Positions 1 to 8,940 of a stretch of DNA of 64,000 nucleotides are shown one piece after another; position 1 is the stretch's first letter; each line of letters starts with the position of its first letter. Origin of the DNA: Myrmaecium sp. VS I D KN 1. Its lineage: Eukaryota > Ascomycota > Dothideomycetes > Valsariales > Valsariaceae. Both the position numbers and the translations under genes were made by a program. The notes under the pieces are model-generated. The model was not told the origin of the DNA, searched no databases, and worked only from the letters and a program-made list of their open reading frames with translations. Where the stretch lies: the NCBI GenBank assembly GCA_019775845.1, contig JADQAV010000009.1:744001-808000 (forward strand), in the 5' to 3' direction.

Positions 1-93
1 GAGCTGGGCGGGGTGAATGCTGCTCTGCCTTGGCTGCTGTCTCTGCTCGTTATCCGCATGGTCCTCGAGGCTGTTGGTCTCCATACTTCTTAG
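1..93 (+). CDS. possible 3' end of a protein gene cut by the window edge
   Basis: Frame 1 is open from the first base to a TAG at 91-93. It encodes 30 residues with a hydrophobic run (ALPWLLSLLVIRMVL), which would suit a membrane-protein C-terminus. No family can be recognised from so little. It may be chance, because a 30-codon open frame is not rare. The sequence left of the window would settle it. Confidence 0.25.
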   Translation, partial: ELGGVNAALPWLLSLLVIRMVLEAVGLHTS

Positions 94-572
94 ACGTACT
101 TTGAATGGAAGTCTTGGGAGTTTATGGATGAGAAGGAGATCTTCGCGTCCACAGAGGACACTCTTACCACGATCATCGGTCCGTATGTAGTAGGTATACA
201 GAGTCACTATACAGAGTCGTCACCGTAGAAACTCTACTGCCATAGTTGCTAAGAAGTGTATAATAGCAGCAATCCATCTCTCCATACAGTTTACAATTCG
301 CACAACGTGATACATTGTCCCTTTTCCCCAGAAACTACACGCTCATGATAGCCTTCCCAGTCGGCTTCACCACCTTATGGGATGATGAGCGAGAGAGAGG
401 CAGTGGGGATCCGGCCATAGTTCGGCCACGCTATAGGGGTGGGGTGGGTGGGTGGAGTAATGGACGATAGAAATCAACAAACACAATCACCTATTCACTA
501 GTATACAAACAACAATGCAACATGAACGCTTTGTGTCTAACCAATCCGATGGCACACATCTCCTCACAATTG
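94..572. other. intergenic, no gene seen
   Basis: There is no convincing coding frame and no RNA gene here. A short G-rich stretch (GGGGTGGGGTGGGTGGGTGG) lies near 436-455, just upstream of the tRNA-Ala 5' exon. Confidence 0.5.
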
Positions 573-715
573 GGGCGTGTAGTAAGTTTCACTCACACAG
601 GAATTGAGTATTCCCTTGTCCGTCTGAGACTGACTCTCTTCTTCTTCATCAGGCTCAGTGGTAGAGCGCCCGCTTTGCATGCGGGAGGTCCAGGATTCGA
701 TCTCCTGCCCGTCCA
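573..715 (+). tRNA. tRNA-Ala(UGC) with a 71-nt spliceosomal-type intron between positions 9 and 10
   Basis: Bases 653-715 give a full D arm, an anticodon arm (stem CCCGC/GCGGG, loop TTTGCAT, anticodon TGC), a five-base variable region, a T arm (CAGGA/TCCTG around TTCGATC), the 3' acceptor strand CCCGTCC and discriminator A. No 5' acceptor strand lies directly upstream. At 573-581 is GGGCGTGTA, the usual fungal tRNA-Ala 5' end including T8-A9. It is followed at once by GTAAGT (582-587), a CTGAC branch motif (630-634), a pyrimidine tract and CAG ending at 652. Removing 582-652 gives a 72-nt cloverleaf with box A restored (TAGCTCAGTGG) and the G3-U70 pair that identifies alanine tRNA. One acceptor pair (T6/C67) is mismatched. 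Known eukaryotic tRNA introns lie at 37/38 and are cut by the SEN endonuclease; the position and signals here differ. A dead or 5'-truncated tRNA is the alternative. Confidence 0.7.
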
Positions 716-723
716 GTCCTCTC

Positions 724-733
724 TTTTTTTTTT
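724..733 (+). terminator. Pol III terminator of tRNA-Ala(UGC)
   Basis: A run of ten T starts eight bases after the discriminator base of the tRNA, which is the usual RNA polymerase III stop. It supports transcription of the 3' part by Pol III, even though the 5' exon lies unusually far upstream of box A. Confidence 0.75.
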
Positions 734-1482
734 GTCTCTCTCTCAACCTCTTGTAGAGGTTGATTTTTTTCTCGATCGACGGTTCTTCCCTCTTGTCTTG
801 GTCGTGCGACAGTATGTTTGTGGGTTTTCTTGTCGTCCTTTCCATTGCATTTTTTGTCTCTTCGTTTTTTTTTCTCTCTTTCTTTTTGGTTAAGAGTTTT
901 TTCTTTCTGTGCTGTCAGCTTCAATTGAGAGATCAAGTCAATAAGTAAGTGAGTGAGTGTTTCGAGAGTAGAGCCCAACTGCCATCTTCCTCTCACTTCT
1001 TACTTCAAGGAAATCAAAGAAAACTGGACGTTATAGATAGAAGGCAGGTTAATCGTTTCTCAGTGAGCACACGAGTTAGCTCTCTAGCTCAGGTTGACAC
1101 TGCGATGTGAAACCTCTTCCAGGCTGTGTGTGTATGAACAAGTCGCTTTCATGCGCCGATATAATGTGAATTGGAGTCTGCTAGGCCAGGCCGTCATGGT
1201 TGCTGTTTACGTGAAGTGCCGACGAGGCCATATACGATCCTACTTCACAGTCGCATGGTTTCACGGTCTGGTCGCTCGCCACATGGGTGCGTATCTAATT
1301 TCACCGCGACACCGCCTTTTTGGATTCTTACATACATGGCTACCTAAGCATATAAAAGGCCATCGAAACATCATTTTCGGGGAAATCAACAGAACACATC
1401 ATTCCTTTTGCGGATCTCTTTTTCTTGAAGTTAAAAGGGAAGTGCCTACTCACGTTTTAGTTCTTTGTTTACGCAAAGCGAG
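734..1482. other. intergenic, T-rich then promoter of the next gene
   Basis: The first 200 bases are rich in T and CT tracts. The rest holds no believable gene; longer open frames on both strands have no codon or family signal. A TATA box near 1351 marks the promoter of the gene at 1483. Confidence 0.5.
1351..1358 (+). promoter_or_regulatory. TATA box
   Basis: TATAAAAG lies 132 bp before the ATG at 1483, a sensible distance for a fungal core promoter. Confidence 0.5.
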
Positions 1483-2286
1483 ATGGCGGTGCTTTCCACG
1501 CTCCGGCCTGTGGTCGAACCCTTGTGGTTTGGCATCGGCGCCGCCACGACCATCGCCTGCGATGCGCTGTTCGTCACGAGCCTTCTCCTCGTCGCCGAGG
1601 CGGCGGGACAGAGACTGGGGTGGTATACGCCTGCGGAGCACGAGAACGAGACCGAGGACGCGCACGCGGCTGGCGATGGCGGCAGAGTCGGTAAGCAAAC
1701 CTGGGAGAGGCGGGTGAAGGCTTGGTTGGAGGAGCAACAGCAGCAGCAGGAGGAAGCCCTGACGGGTGTCGCGGATGCAGATGGTTCGGAAGAGGATGCT
1801 GGCTCTGAACAGCAGCACTGCGAGGGTGAAGAAGAGCAGAAAGAACAGCAGGAGCAGCCGGAGGCGACGAAAGAGCACCACGAAGCAGAATCCGACCGGG
1901 AGCAAGTGCATCAGGAACAGCCCAAGCTGCAGCAGGAGACCGAGGAGCATTCCGAACGGAAGCAGGACCATCATGAGGAACCTGAACGGAAGGAAACGGC
2001 GGCTTCTACGGCGGGCGACCCTCTGTCCTACGCCGAGATGGTCCGGAAGCGGATCGCCCATCGGCGACAGCGGGAGGCGAGGCAGATGGAGCTGGCGGAG
2101 CTGGCAAGCGCGATGGCCGCCGCCTCCGGACCCGACAGCGGCCTCTTCACGAGTGCGAGTGCCGGTAAGGCTGCAGGTACACGCGCCGACCTTCCGCATT
2201 CGGCAGCCGAGGTGGCGCAGATCCGCGACACCTCATCGCGGGCTGCCCCTGCCGATGAGGGTAATTACAACGATGGACGGAAGTAA
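1483..2286 (+). CDS. E/Q-rich low-complexity protein with N-terminal membrane segment
   Basis: The model is an intronless frame of 267 aa starting at the first in-frame ATG after the TATA box. Residues about 11-38 form a hydrophobic segment rich in Ala, Leu and Val (from PLWFGIGAATTIACDALFV). The central part (about 70-180) is dominated by Glu, Gln and His and is probably coiled or disordered; it includes a CAG-type run encoding poly-Gln at 1738-1750. A basic patch (SYAEMVRKRIAHRRQREARQ) follows, then an Ala/Ser-rich tail. I recognise no family. GTAAGC near 1691 and GTAAGG near 2164 could be splice donors, so the 3' half may be shorter than given. The function is unknown; a membrane-tethered disordered protein is all the sequence supports. 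Confidence 0.5.
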   Translation: MAVLSTLRPVVEPLWFGIGAATTIACDALFVTSLLLVAEAAGQRLGWYTPAEHENETEDAHAAGDGGRVGKQTWERRVKAWLEEQQQQQEEALTGVADADGSEEDAGSEQQHCEGEEEQKEQQEQPEATKEHHEAESDREQVHQEQPKLQQETEEHSERKQDHHEEPERKETAASTAGDPLSYAEMVRKRIAHRRQREARQMELAELASAMAAASGPDSGLFTSASAGKAAGTRADLPHSAAEVAQIRDTSSRAAPADEGNYNDGRK

Positions 2287-2990
2287 ACAATCGTGCGTCA
2301 TCCTGCCAGCATCGACGAGCCAACCCTTTCCTTGGGGTTTCGTCGGTATAAATAAGGTAGGACAGCTCACCACCATCCATTCTTCCCCCCTTCCGTCGCC
2401 TTGCTTTCCCTCTCGGACTCGACTGGACAATAGTATTACCCCGGCCTTTCGCCCAGCTGGAAACTCACATACTTGCCCAACCACCAGGCTCTAATCGACT
2501 ATGCTTGAATAGGGCGACAGGACGAATGTCGACTCCTCTCCAGCTGTCCGTCGTTGTTCATCCGTCGTTCGTATCAGTCGCCGGTTCTGGTCTGTCTCGA
2601 CTTCATTCGCTCCACGTTTAAGTCGGGTCATGCTTGCGTGGCAGGCTGGTGACTTTTGAGTATGCTCTCCAACTGAAGTAAGGCATCTCTTTTCTACCAC
2701 ACGTAGTGAGTAATCCATGAAAGTTCTTTGTTTTCCTCTTGTTGGATATTCTTTCTGTGCGTACTGTCTGAAGATGGAACGTCGCTTTGTCCCGATCAGG
2801 TGAAACCGGCATTCTTCCAGCGCATCAAGCTGGGCGATTTTTTCTTCTCATTCTCCTCTCCTTTTTCCCTTCCTTAACTTCACGTTGCTTCATTCCTTTC
2901 TGAAGAACACCGTGTATCTGTATACCTATATATCCTTCTCATTCCTCCCGACACCATCTTCATTTCCATTCCTTGAGCAACAAGTCGAAC
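2287..2990. other. intergenic with TATA box
   Basis: No gene is seen. TATAAATA at 2347-2354 is a good core promoter element, but it stands about 640 bp before the next ATG. Either the 5' UTR is long or an unseen short transcript starts here. The last 150 bases are pyrimidine-rich, as is common before fungal start sites. Confidence 0.4.
2347..2354 (+). promoter_or_regulatory. TATA box
   Basis: TATAAATA on the plus strand, upstream of the small membrane protein at 2991. The distance to the ATG is long. Confidence 0.4.
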
Positions 2991-3275
2991 ATGGATCACA
3001 ACTATCTCGAAGCCGCGAGCCCATCGTGGACTGCACCCCTCCGCGCCATGTGCGTCCTGTGCGGCTCGGGGATTCTCATGCTCGCCTTACTTGAGGTCCT
3101 CATCAGCCTCGTCTTTTCCACATTCCACATGCGGGAACGGCAGTATGGCGGGCCGAGGCATCCCTTTCTGAACTTGAACCTAGGGTACGTCCGATTTTCG
3201 GATGCGCGCGCGATTCATCCGGATACTTACACTATGCGAAGGGGCACTCCTTTACCGCGGACCCCCCCGTCCTGA
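2991..3275 (+). CDS. small single-pass membrane protein
   Basis: The first ATG after a pyrimidine-rich leader opens a frame of 94 codons. The first 64 residues look real: a short polar N-terminus, one transmembrane helix (about residues 20-43, CVLCGSGILMLALLEVLISL) and a basic exit (STFHMRERQ). A GTACGT at 3185 could be a splice donor, so the last 30 residues of the unspliced frame are doubtful and the true 3' end is unknown. It resembles the next small protein (3637-3816) in layout and in a TFH motif just after the helix, which suggests a diverged tandem pair. No family is recognised. Confidence 0.4.
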   Translation: MDHNYLEAASPSWTAPLRAMCVLCGSGILMLALLEVLISLVFSTFHMRERQYGGPRHPFLNLNLGYVRFSDARAIHPDTYTMRRGTPLPRTPPS

Positions 3276-3636
3276 CTGAAACGCCCTTACTTTCATACGG
3301 ACATTCGAGACCTGCCCGGTCAGCCCAGGTTAGTACTGTTCCAGTCCATGTTGGCCTCCCCAGCATGATGTGACTCTCGATGGTCCTCGGACTTCTGAAA
3401 TGACGGTTTTTAGGCTGGCGGATGCCGTCGTGCGTGTGCGCGCTAGCGCCGGCTGCTCTCACATGCCCGGGGGTCATTTTCTCTATCCTTCTCATCACGA
3501 AAGCAGTGCGGTACGGTTTACCTTATGTCGGACTCCCCCGCTGCCTGACTTCCACTCAGTCGTCAAGCAATTCCTTCCACCGGCCAACCTCCCTAACCTC
3601 GACGTAAGCTTCACTCACAAAGACCTGCAGAAAAGT
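3276..3636. other. gap between two small membrane-protein frames
   Basis: No independent gene is seen. The stretch may contain introns or leader of either neighbour; CTTCCACTCAG near 3548-3558 is a fair splice acceptor. Confidence 0.3.
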
Positions 3637-3816
3637 ATGGCGAGCCCTTCTACCTACGAGCTTCTTTTCGACAGTCCAGGCTTTCGTATTGCCCTACTAA
3701 TCTTGACGTGGGCCATGAGCGTTGCTCTCATACTTACGACAGTCATCGTGATTGTAAGGTTCTTGGTGGAAACCTTCCATACCTGCGTGCGGTTAGTCCG
3801 CCCCATGAGGTGGTAA
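3637..3816 (+). CDS. small single-pass membrane protein
   Basis: A 59-codon frame starts at an ATG in good context (AAAAGTATGG) and ends in TAA. It has a polar N-terminus (MASPSTYELLFDSP), one strong transmembrane helix (about residues 17-42, rich in Leu, Ile and Val), then ETFHTCVRLVRPMRW, a basic tail. The layout copies the protein at 2991: short N-terminus, one helix, a TFH motif and a basic end. The open frame extends upstream to 3370 without conserved character, so I place the start at 3637. The function is unknown. It could also be the last exon of one gene begun at 2991. Confidence 0.4.
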   Translation: MASPSTYELLFDSPGFRIALLILTWAMSVALILTTVIVIVRFLVETFHTCVRLVRPMRW

Positions 3817-4359
3817 GAGGTGAGATTCCGTTCCCACGAACGCTTTTCTGTCACACCTGGTAAACCCATTCATAGGTTAGAACGCACATTATCTATCTCC
3901 TACCACCGGACCTGTGCTTTGCTCCTCTTCGCATGAGCAGTTTCGGAGCAGCATATGGTTAGTGACAGAGATAGGAAGTCGTCCACGGTTTCGCGTGAGA
4001 CAAGAATCGGTGGATCATGGGTTCGAAGGAGTGCTGTCGGTGGTGTTGATATACGGACAAGGTGGTAAACCTTGTATTTTACCGGAGGTATTGATTGAAT
4101 CCTGGGGAAGAGGAGATTAGTCACGACTCGAATCAGTTTAGACCCGGCTCTCGGAGCCAGCTCCATCCCGACGCGGGTCCACGGAGACACTGAGGTACCC
4201 GTGAATATATACCTGGTAGGGGCATAAAGTACACAGAAGCGAATCATTCTTCATTCCGCATTGAATTGGAGATCGTGTTTTAAGATATTCCTCAGTACTA
4301 CAATTGAATGCATTAGGAGATTTCTTCTATCAACTCCTCAACGCGTCCTTTCTCTCACC
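3817..4359. other. intergenic
   Basis: No gene is seen. The stretch leads into the acetyltransferase promoter. A weak TATA-like GAATATATACC near 4202-4212 is the only core-promoter candidate. Confidence 0.4.
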
Positions 4360-6107
4360 ATGGAGGGCCCCGAAACGCCTCGTCCGGGGCCAACGATTTT
4401 ACGAGCAGCGAGTACATGAGTTATCTTCTGAAAGATCATGCCTACTAGTACACCATCTCACAAGCTATAGGCAAGAACGACCATCGTTACATTGCCCGGG
4501 CAGAGCTGGGGTTTTATCGCGGCCTCATCCTCGCGGCGGAATACTCGATCGACGCCAGCACCCTCGCTTTCTCCGCGTCCTCTGACGCGCAAGCATTCTT
4601 CTATCCAGCCCTCGCCCGTTGTATCGCCGATCATCCGGCGCTGTCAACAGTTGTCCATGACGCTGGCGGCGGCGCGCCTCAGATAGTCCGCCTGGACGAG
4701 GTGGACCTGCGGAAGCACCTCCGGCTGCTCGATCCGGCAACGACGACGACGGATCCGGTGGACGAGACAGCGACGATCAGGCGATCCCTCGTCTACGTGC
4801 ACGACCTCCCCTGGACCGAGACGGACCGCGTGCCGGCGTGGCGACTGTACGTCCTTCCCCTGCCAGCCCGATCCGACGAAGCCGAAGCGGAACCCGGACC
4901 GGGACGCTCGCAGCGCTCGCGCACGCGCTTCCTCGCCATCTTCGACTACTCGCACGCGCTCGGCGACGGCACCACCGGACTCGCCTTCCACCGCAGCTTC
5001 CTCGCCGGCCTCCGCCAGCAGCAGCACCGACCCGCGCCTTCCGGTTCGGCGTCGGCGAACCCCGGCGTCATTGTCCCGTCCGCGACGACCCCGCTGGCCC
5101 CGCCGCTGGAAGCCGCCGGCGTCTTCCCGATCAGCTGGTCCTACCTGCTCGGCCCGCTGGTCCGGCTCTGGCTGCCGCGGGTCCTGCACCCCTGGCTGAT
5201 CCCGCGCAACGCGCACATCAGCCCGGACGCGCCGGGCGCCTGGCGCGGCCAGCCGCTCCGCTACGACCCGGACGCCTTCCGCACGGGGCTGGAGTGCGTC
5301 CGGGTGGACGGGCCGACGGTGGCGGCGGTGCTGGCGCAGTGCCGCGCCCGCGGCGCCAAGCTGACCGGCTTGCTCGCCCACCTCGTCGCCCGGGCGCTGA
5401 GCCAGGCGCTGCTGCTTGCCGAGCAGGAGGACGGCAGTCGTCCCAACTGCACCTGCTTCCTCGGCCAAATCGTCGTCAACCTGCGGCCGCTCCTGACGCG
5501 GCCCGACGACGACGGCGGCGTCCCGCTCACCAACGACGACATGGGCAACTACGCCAGCGCGCTGTTCGAAACGTTCCCCTTCTCCTCCTCCACCTCTTCC
5601 CGCTCCCTGCCCGCCAACCGCTACGACGAACCCTTCTGGCACGCCGTCCGCCACACGACCGCCGCCCTGGCGGACCGGACCCGCTCCCTCGCCGACCAGC
5701 CCGTCGGCCTGCTCCGCTACCTCTCCGACGTGCCCGCCTGGCTCCGTGGCCAGCTGGGCCAGCCGCGCGAGGCCACGTTCGAGATCAGCAACGTCATGGC
5801 TTTCGATCCGGATGCTGGCGTGGGAGCGGGAACGGGAGCGGGAAGCGATGTGGGGCTGGAGGGGGATGATGGTGCGCCCCGTCTGCACGTCGCGTATTTC
5901 TCGCAGCCGGCGAATGCGCTGGGTGCGCTGCTGAATGTTAATGTGGTTAGCGTGAAGGGTGCGGATGGTGCTCGGGGCGGCGGGGGCCCGCTCGTCCTCA
6001 CGCTGACCTGGCAGCGTGGCGTCTTGGGGTTGTCGGATGAGGACCGGTTCGTGGGACGGGTGGGCGAGGCGCTGGGGAGGGGGTTGAGGGAGGTTGCGGA
6101 ACTTTGA
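4360..6107 (+). CDS. alcohol acetyltransferase (AATase family)
   Basis: Two exons, 4360-4411 and 4471-6107, encode 562 aa; the 59-nt intron runs from GTACAT to CTATAG. The splice joins MEGPETPRPGPTILRAAS to KNDHRYIARAELGFYRG, restoring the N-terminal block typical of the family. The frame upstream of 4701 contains no ATG but is clearly conserved, which supports the intron. HALGDG at residues 179-184 is the HxxxDG catalytic motif of the acetyl-CoA-dependent acyltransferase fold. The block around GNYASALFETFPF matches the second half of the fold. These enzymes join acetyl-CoA to alcohols to give volatile esters. A Gln/Pro/Ala-rich loop follows the motif. The gene is very GC-rich. Substrate cannot be read from sequence; a sterol or mycotoxin acetyltransferase is possible. 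Confidence 0.85.
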
Positions 6108-6375
6108 AGGTGGGAACGAGAGAGTGCTCTAATGTCTAATGTTCGGTTATAGATATTGTTAAGGAAAGTTGTGATATACTAAATGGAAACGCTTTCTATT
6201 TTTCCACCGCGTTGCGCCATTACGATTTCGAACATGGTTGCTTGACTTTGCAGGGGAAGGGGGGTCCAGAAAAAGGAACGACAAGAAAGGAGCCAAGGAA
6301 AGAAGAAATCAAGGACATAGAGGGCCGTAGCCGGGTGGGACAGGAACGCAATCCCACCGCCATCCACACCTTGTT

Positions 6376-7847
6376 TCACAAGCCCACTCCCATCAGTCCA
6401 AATGGCCGGACGACCAAGAGCAACGGCAGCGACGGCAGCAGCAGTACGAGCCGTGACGAGTTTATCGAGAGCCTCCTCGCGGGGACGGCGGCGCCGGTGA
6501 ACACGGGCGGTAGTGAAACGGATGGGGACGACTGTGGGCGCATTCAGACCGTCCTCCCGGCCCTAACCCTAACCCCCCTCTTCCTCCTCCCTCGGCCAAA
6601 AAAACCACCCCCTTCCCGTTATTCCCTTCCGTCGGGCGTTGATTACGTTGATGTGGGGTTCGCGGCCTGTGGAGGAAGGCGGGGCGGTGGGGGGAGGAAG
6701 AGGGCGCGCATGTTAGCTGGGTTGCGTTCTTGGTTTGCTCTTGTGGAACGCGGGAAGGGAGGGGAGAGAGGAGGGAGGAGATGGAGGGTTTTCTCCTTTC
6801 CTTTCCCCTTCTGCGGCTAGAGGAGGGGAAGTGTGGACTTACAGGCGGGACGGTCGTCGTGGAGGTCACAACGACAACGGATGCGCTGGACGCCGGGGCG
6901 GTCGAACCGATGACGGTCGTGGTCGAGGTGACGACGACGACGGATGGGCTGGTCGTCGTGGTCGGCGAGACGGTGACGACGGTGGTTGTGGTGCTGGCGG
7001 CGACGGTGGCCACAGCCGTCGGGGTTCCGGTCACCGTGACAACGGAGGTCGAGGTCGAGGCGAAGACAGTTTGGGTGACGACGGTGGTCGAGGTGGGCGC
7101 GGGGGGAGTAGCGGGAGTCGCGCCGCCTACGGTCGCGGTGGAAGTCGAGGTCGAAGTGTAAACGATTTGAGTAAACACGAAGGTCGAGGTGGGGGGGTCA
7201 TTGAAGGCGCCCGCGGATGAGGATGAGGACGAGGACGAGGATGAGGATGAAGACAAGGAAGACGAAGAGGAAGTAGAGGTAGCAGGATATGCCGACGACG
7301 ACGACGACGACGTTGTCGCCAAGTATGTGCTCGAGCTCGTGTAGTAGCTCTTGCTGTAAAAGCCGTTCGGATCCTCCCAGTTGTTGGTGTCTCGGATCAC
7401 CCTAGCCTTGCGGCCTTTACCATTCGTCGAGCTGGTAGACACAGGCCCCTGTTCACACTTCTTGCCGGCCTCTGCGACCAAGGCGCCGTGGGATTCCCAG
7501 TTCTTCTGGTCATCGTGGGCACACCCCTGACAGGTCTTGTATGAGTCCTTGAAGTCGGCTGAGTCGCAGTACTTCTCGAGTTGAGCAAGGTCGGATGCAT
7601 GGACTGGTAGAAGTGCACAGAAAGCAGTCAGCGGGGAACGGGGTATAGTTCATTCCTCACTCCGCGTGAGCTCAGTGAAAGGGGCTCCCGGGGAGAGCCA
7701 AAGTTACTCACGGCAGTGAACGCGGCAGTCGTGAGTGTAAGCAACGTCAGGAGGAAACTGCCCGCGGTAAGCGAAAGCACGCTCGTCGACCACGGCCATA
7801 GCGAGCACCGGGGGGAGTATCATCATGAGAGACTTGAAGTAATGCAT
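6376..7847 (-). CDS. GPI-anchored Ser/Thr-rich cell-surface protein
   Basis: My model has three exons on the minus strand: 7847-7712, 7603-6843 and 6531-6376, giving 350 aa with matching phases. Exon 1 gives a signal peptide (MHYFKSLMMILPPVLAMA) and the first cysteines. Exon 2 adds a Cys-containing region (YCDSADFKDSYKTCQGCAHD) and then a long Ser/Thr stalk of TTTVV- and STSTS-like repeats. Exon 3 ends with VFTGAAVPARR and a hydrophobic tail (LVLLLPSLPLLLVV), the pattern of a GPI-attachment signal. Intron 1 (108 nt) has GTGAGT, CTGAC and CAG; intron 2 (311 nt) starts with GTAAGT. Reading through intron 2 would give a Pro/Arg-rich tail with no anchor, which is less likely. The probable place is the plasma membrane or cell wall. 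Ligand or role is unknown. Confidence 0.6.
6561..6578 (+). repeat. short telomere-like repeat
   Basis: CCCTAACCCTAACCCCCC is two units of the ascomycete telomere repeat (TTAGGG on the other strand). It lies inside the proposed second intron of the GPI-anchored protein gene. Confidence 0.7.
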
Positions 7848-7952
7848 CGTGAGTGTTGTGGTAGGACGGCCTGCTGTGATTCTTGTGGATCTTGTGGTTG
7901 TTGGCGTCGGTGTTGGTGGTTATGAGAGCAGACAGTTGACAGTGTGGCCGTT

Positions 7953-7959
7953 CCTTATA
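7953..7959 (-). promoter_or_regulatory. TATA box of the GPI-protein gene
   Basis: On the minus strand this reads TATAAGG, 106 bp before the ATG at 7847. It supports the chosen start in exon 1. Confidence 0.45.
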
Positions 7960-8868
7960 TGCAGGTCAGGTATCCTCTCTTTTAAACACCCTTCGGTGCC
8001 CTCTCCGCTCTCTATCGCCGTATATATCGGCGCCGTCGGAAAAAACATTAGCCAAGGATAGGGAAGCCCGAAGGGCATGTTCGTGCGGGTGTTTCGACTG
8101 CTGCGGATGCTTTCAGGGGTAAGAATTGTGCCTTGCCTGGAGAACAGAATTGTACGCATTCTGACTCCGTCATTTTCAGGGGACACCTATACATATCCGG
8201 TCTCCAACAACCTTCCGTATTCACCTCTGATGGTCGACCTGGATCTAAGCGCGGTAACCCAGGTCCAAGAACGTCCATAGGGTGATAAAGTCTAGCTTGG
8301 TCCCTCGCGAGGGCATCCAGGCATTTCGCACAACTCCGCCGGACCAACAGTCGGATTGGACACAATACAGCACTGGGACAGAGAGAAGACACTCCCTTTG
8401 AAGGCGACATCGTGGCGCTGCAATGATGCCTATAAACCTTACGGCGCATGCGTGTTGCGGAGTCAAGGAAGAGCGACAGCGACAAGGCTGTGAGGCAGTA
8501 AGGCTGCCTCGGCAGACCCACCGGTAGGCTTGCGGTCTTCCCACTTACTGAATCACTCACCGTACAGGATGTGAAAAGAGAACACCCCTCTTCGTCTCGG
8601 AAGACATTGACGACCGGATATCCTCCTGAAAGAGCGGAGGACGAGGAGAAGCCCAAACAGAAAGCATACGAACAATCGAAAAAAAAAAAAATGCGGATTA
8701 CTCCTGTACTATAACCATCCCTGTCTCATTTCCGGGTTTCCTCTCGCTTGGCGTTCCGTTTCTCCACCCATAAGGTGTAGGGCCTCCTTTCTAGCTCGCC
8801 GCAACACCAGCACGGGGAAAAAAATTGACCCCCACATGTGGCATGTGAAATCGAACTCATATCGTCAC
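7960..8868. other. intergenic
   Basis: No supported gene. A 202-codon minus-strand frame (8048-8656) has no recognisable domain or compositional signal and was not called. Confidence 0.4.
8818..8824 (-). terminator. Pol III terminator of tRNA-Ala(AGC)
   Basis: Seven A on the plus strand, i.e. T7 on the transcribed strand, 44 bases beyond the tRNA 3' end. It is the first T run long enough to stop Pol III. Confidence 0.5.
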
Positions 8869-8940
8869 TGGACTTGCCCGGAATCGAACCGGGGACCTCT
8901 TCCATGCTAAGGAAGCATTATACCACTAAACCACAAGCCC
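8869..8940 (-). tRNA. tRNA-Ala(AGC)
   Basis: A 72-nt cloverleaf on the minus strand with a fully paired acceptor stem (GGGCTTG/CAAGTCC, including the alanine-specific G3-U70 pair), anticodon loop TTAGCAT (anticodon AGC), a good B box (GGTTCGATTCC) and discriminator A. It has no intron. It serves as an internal comparison for the interrupted tRNA-Ala(UGC) at 573-715. Confidence 0.95.

Noticed and set aside
6462-6842. Read-through Pro/Arg-rich tail of the GPI-protein gene
   Set aside because: A GTAAGT donor at 6842 and an in-phase downstream exon with a GPI-type tail explain the gene better.
8048-8656. 202-codon minus-strand open frame upstream of the GPI-protein gene
   Set aside because: No domain, no signal peptide and no exon signals; it probably lies in promoter DNA.
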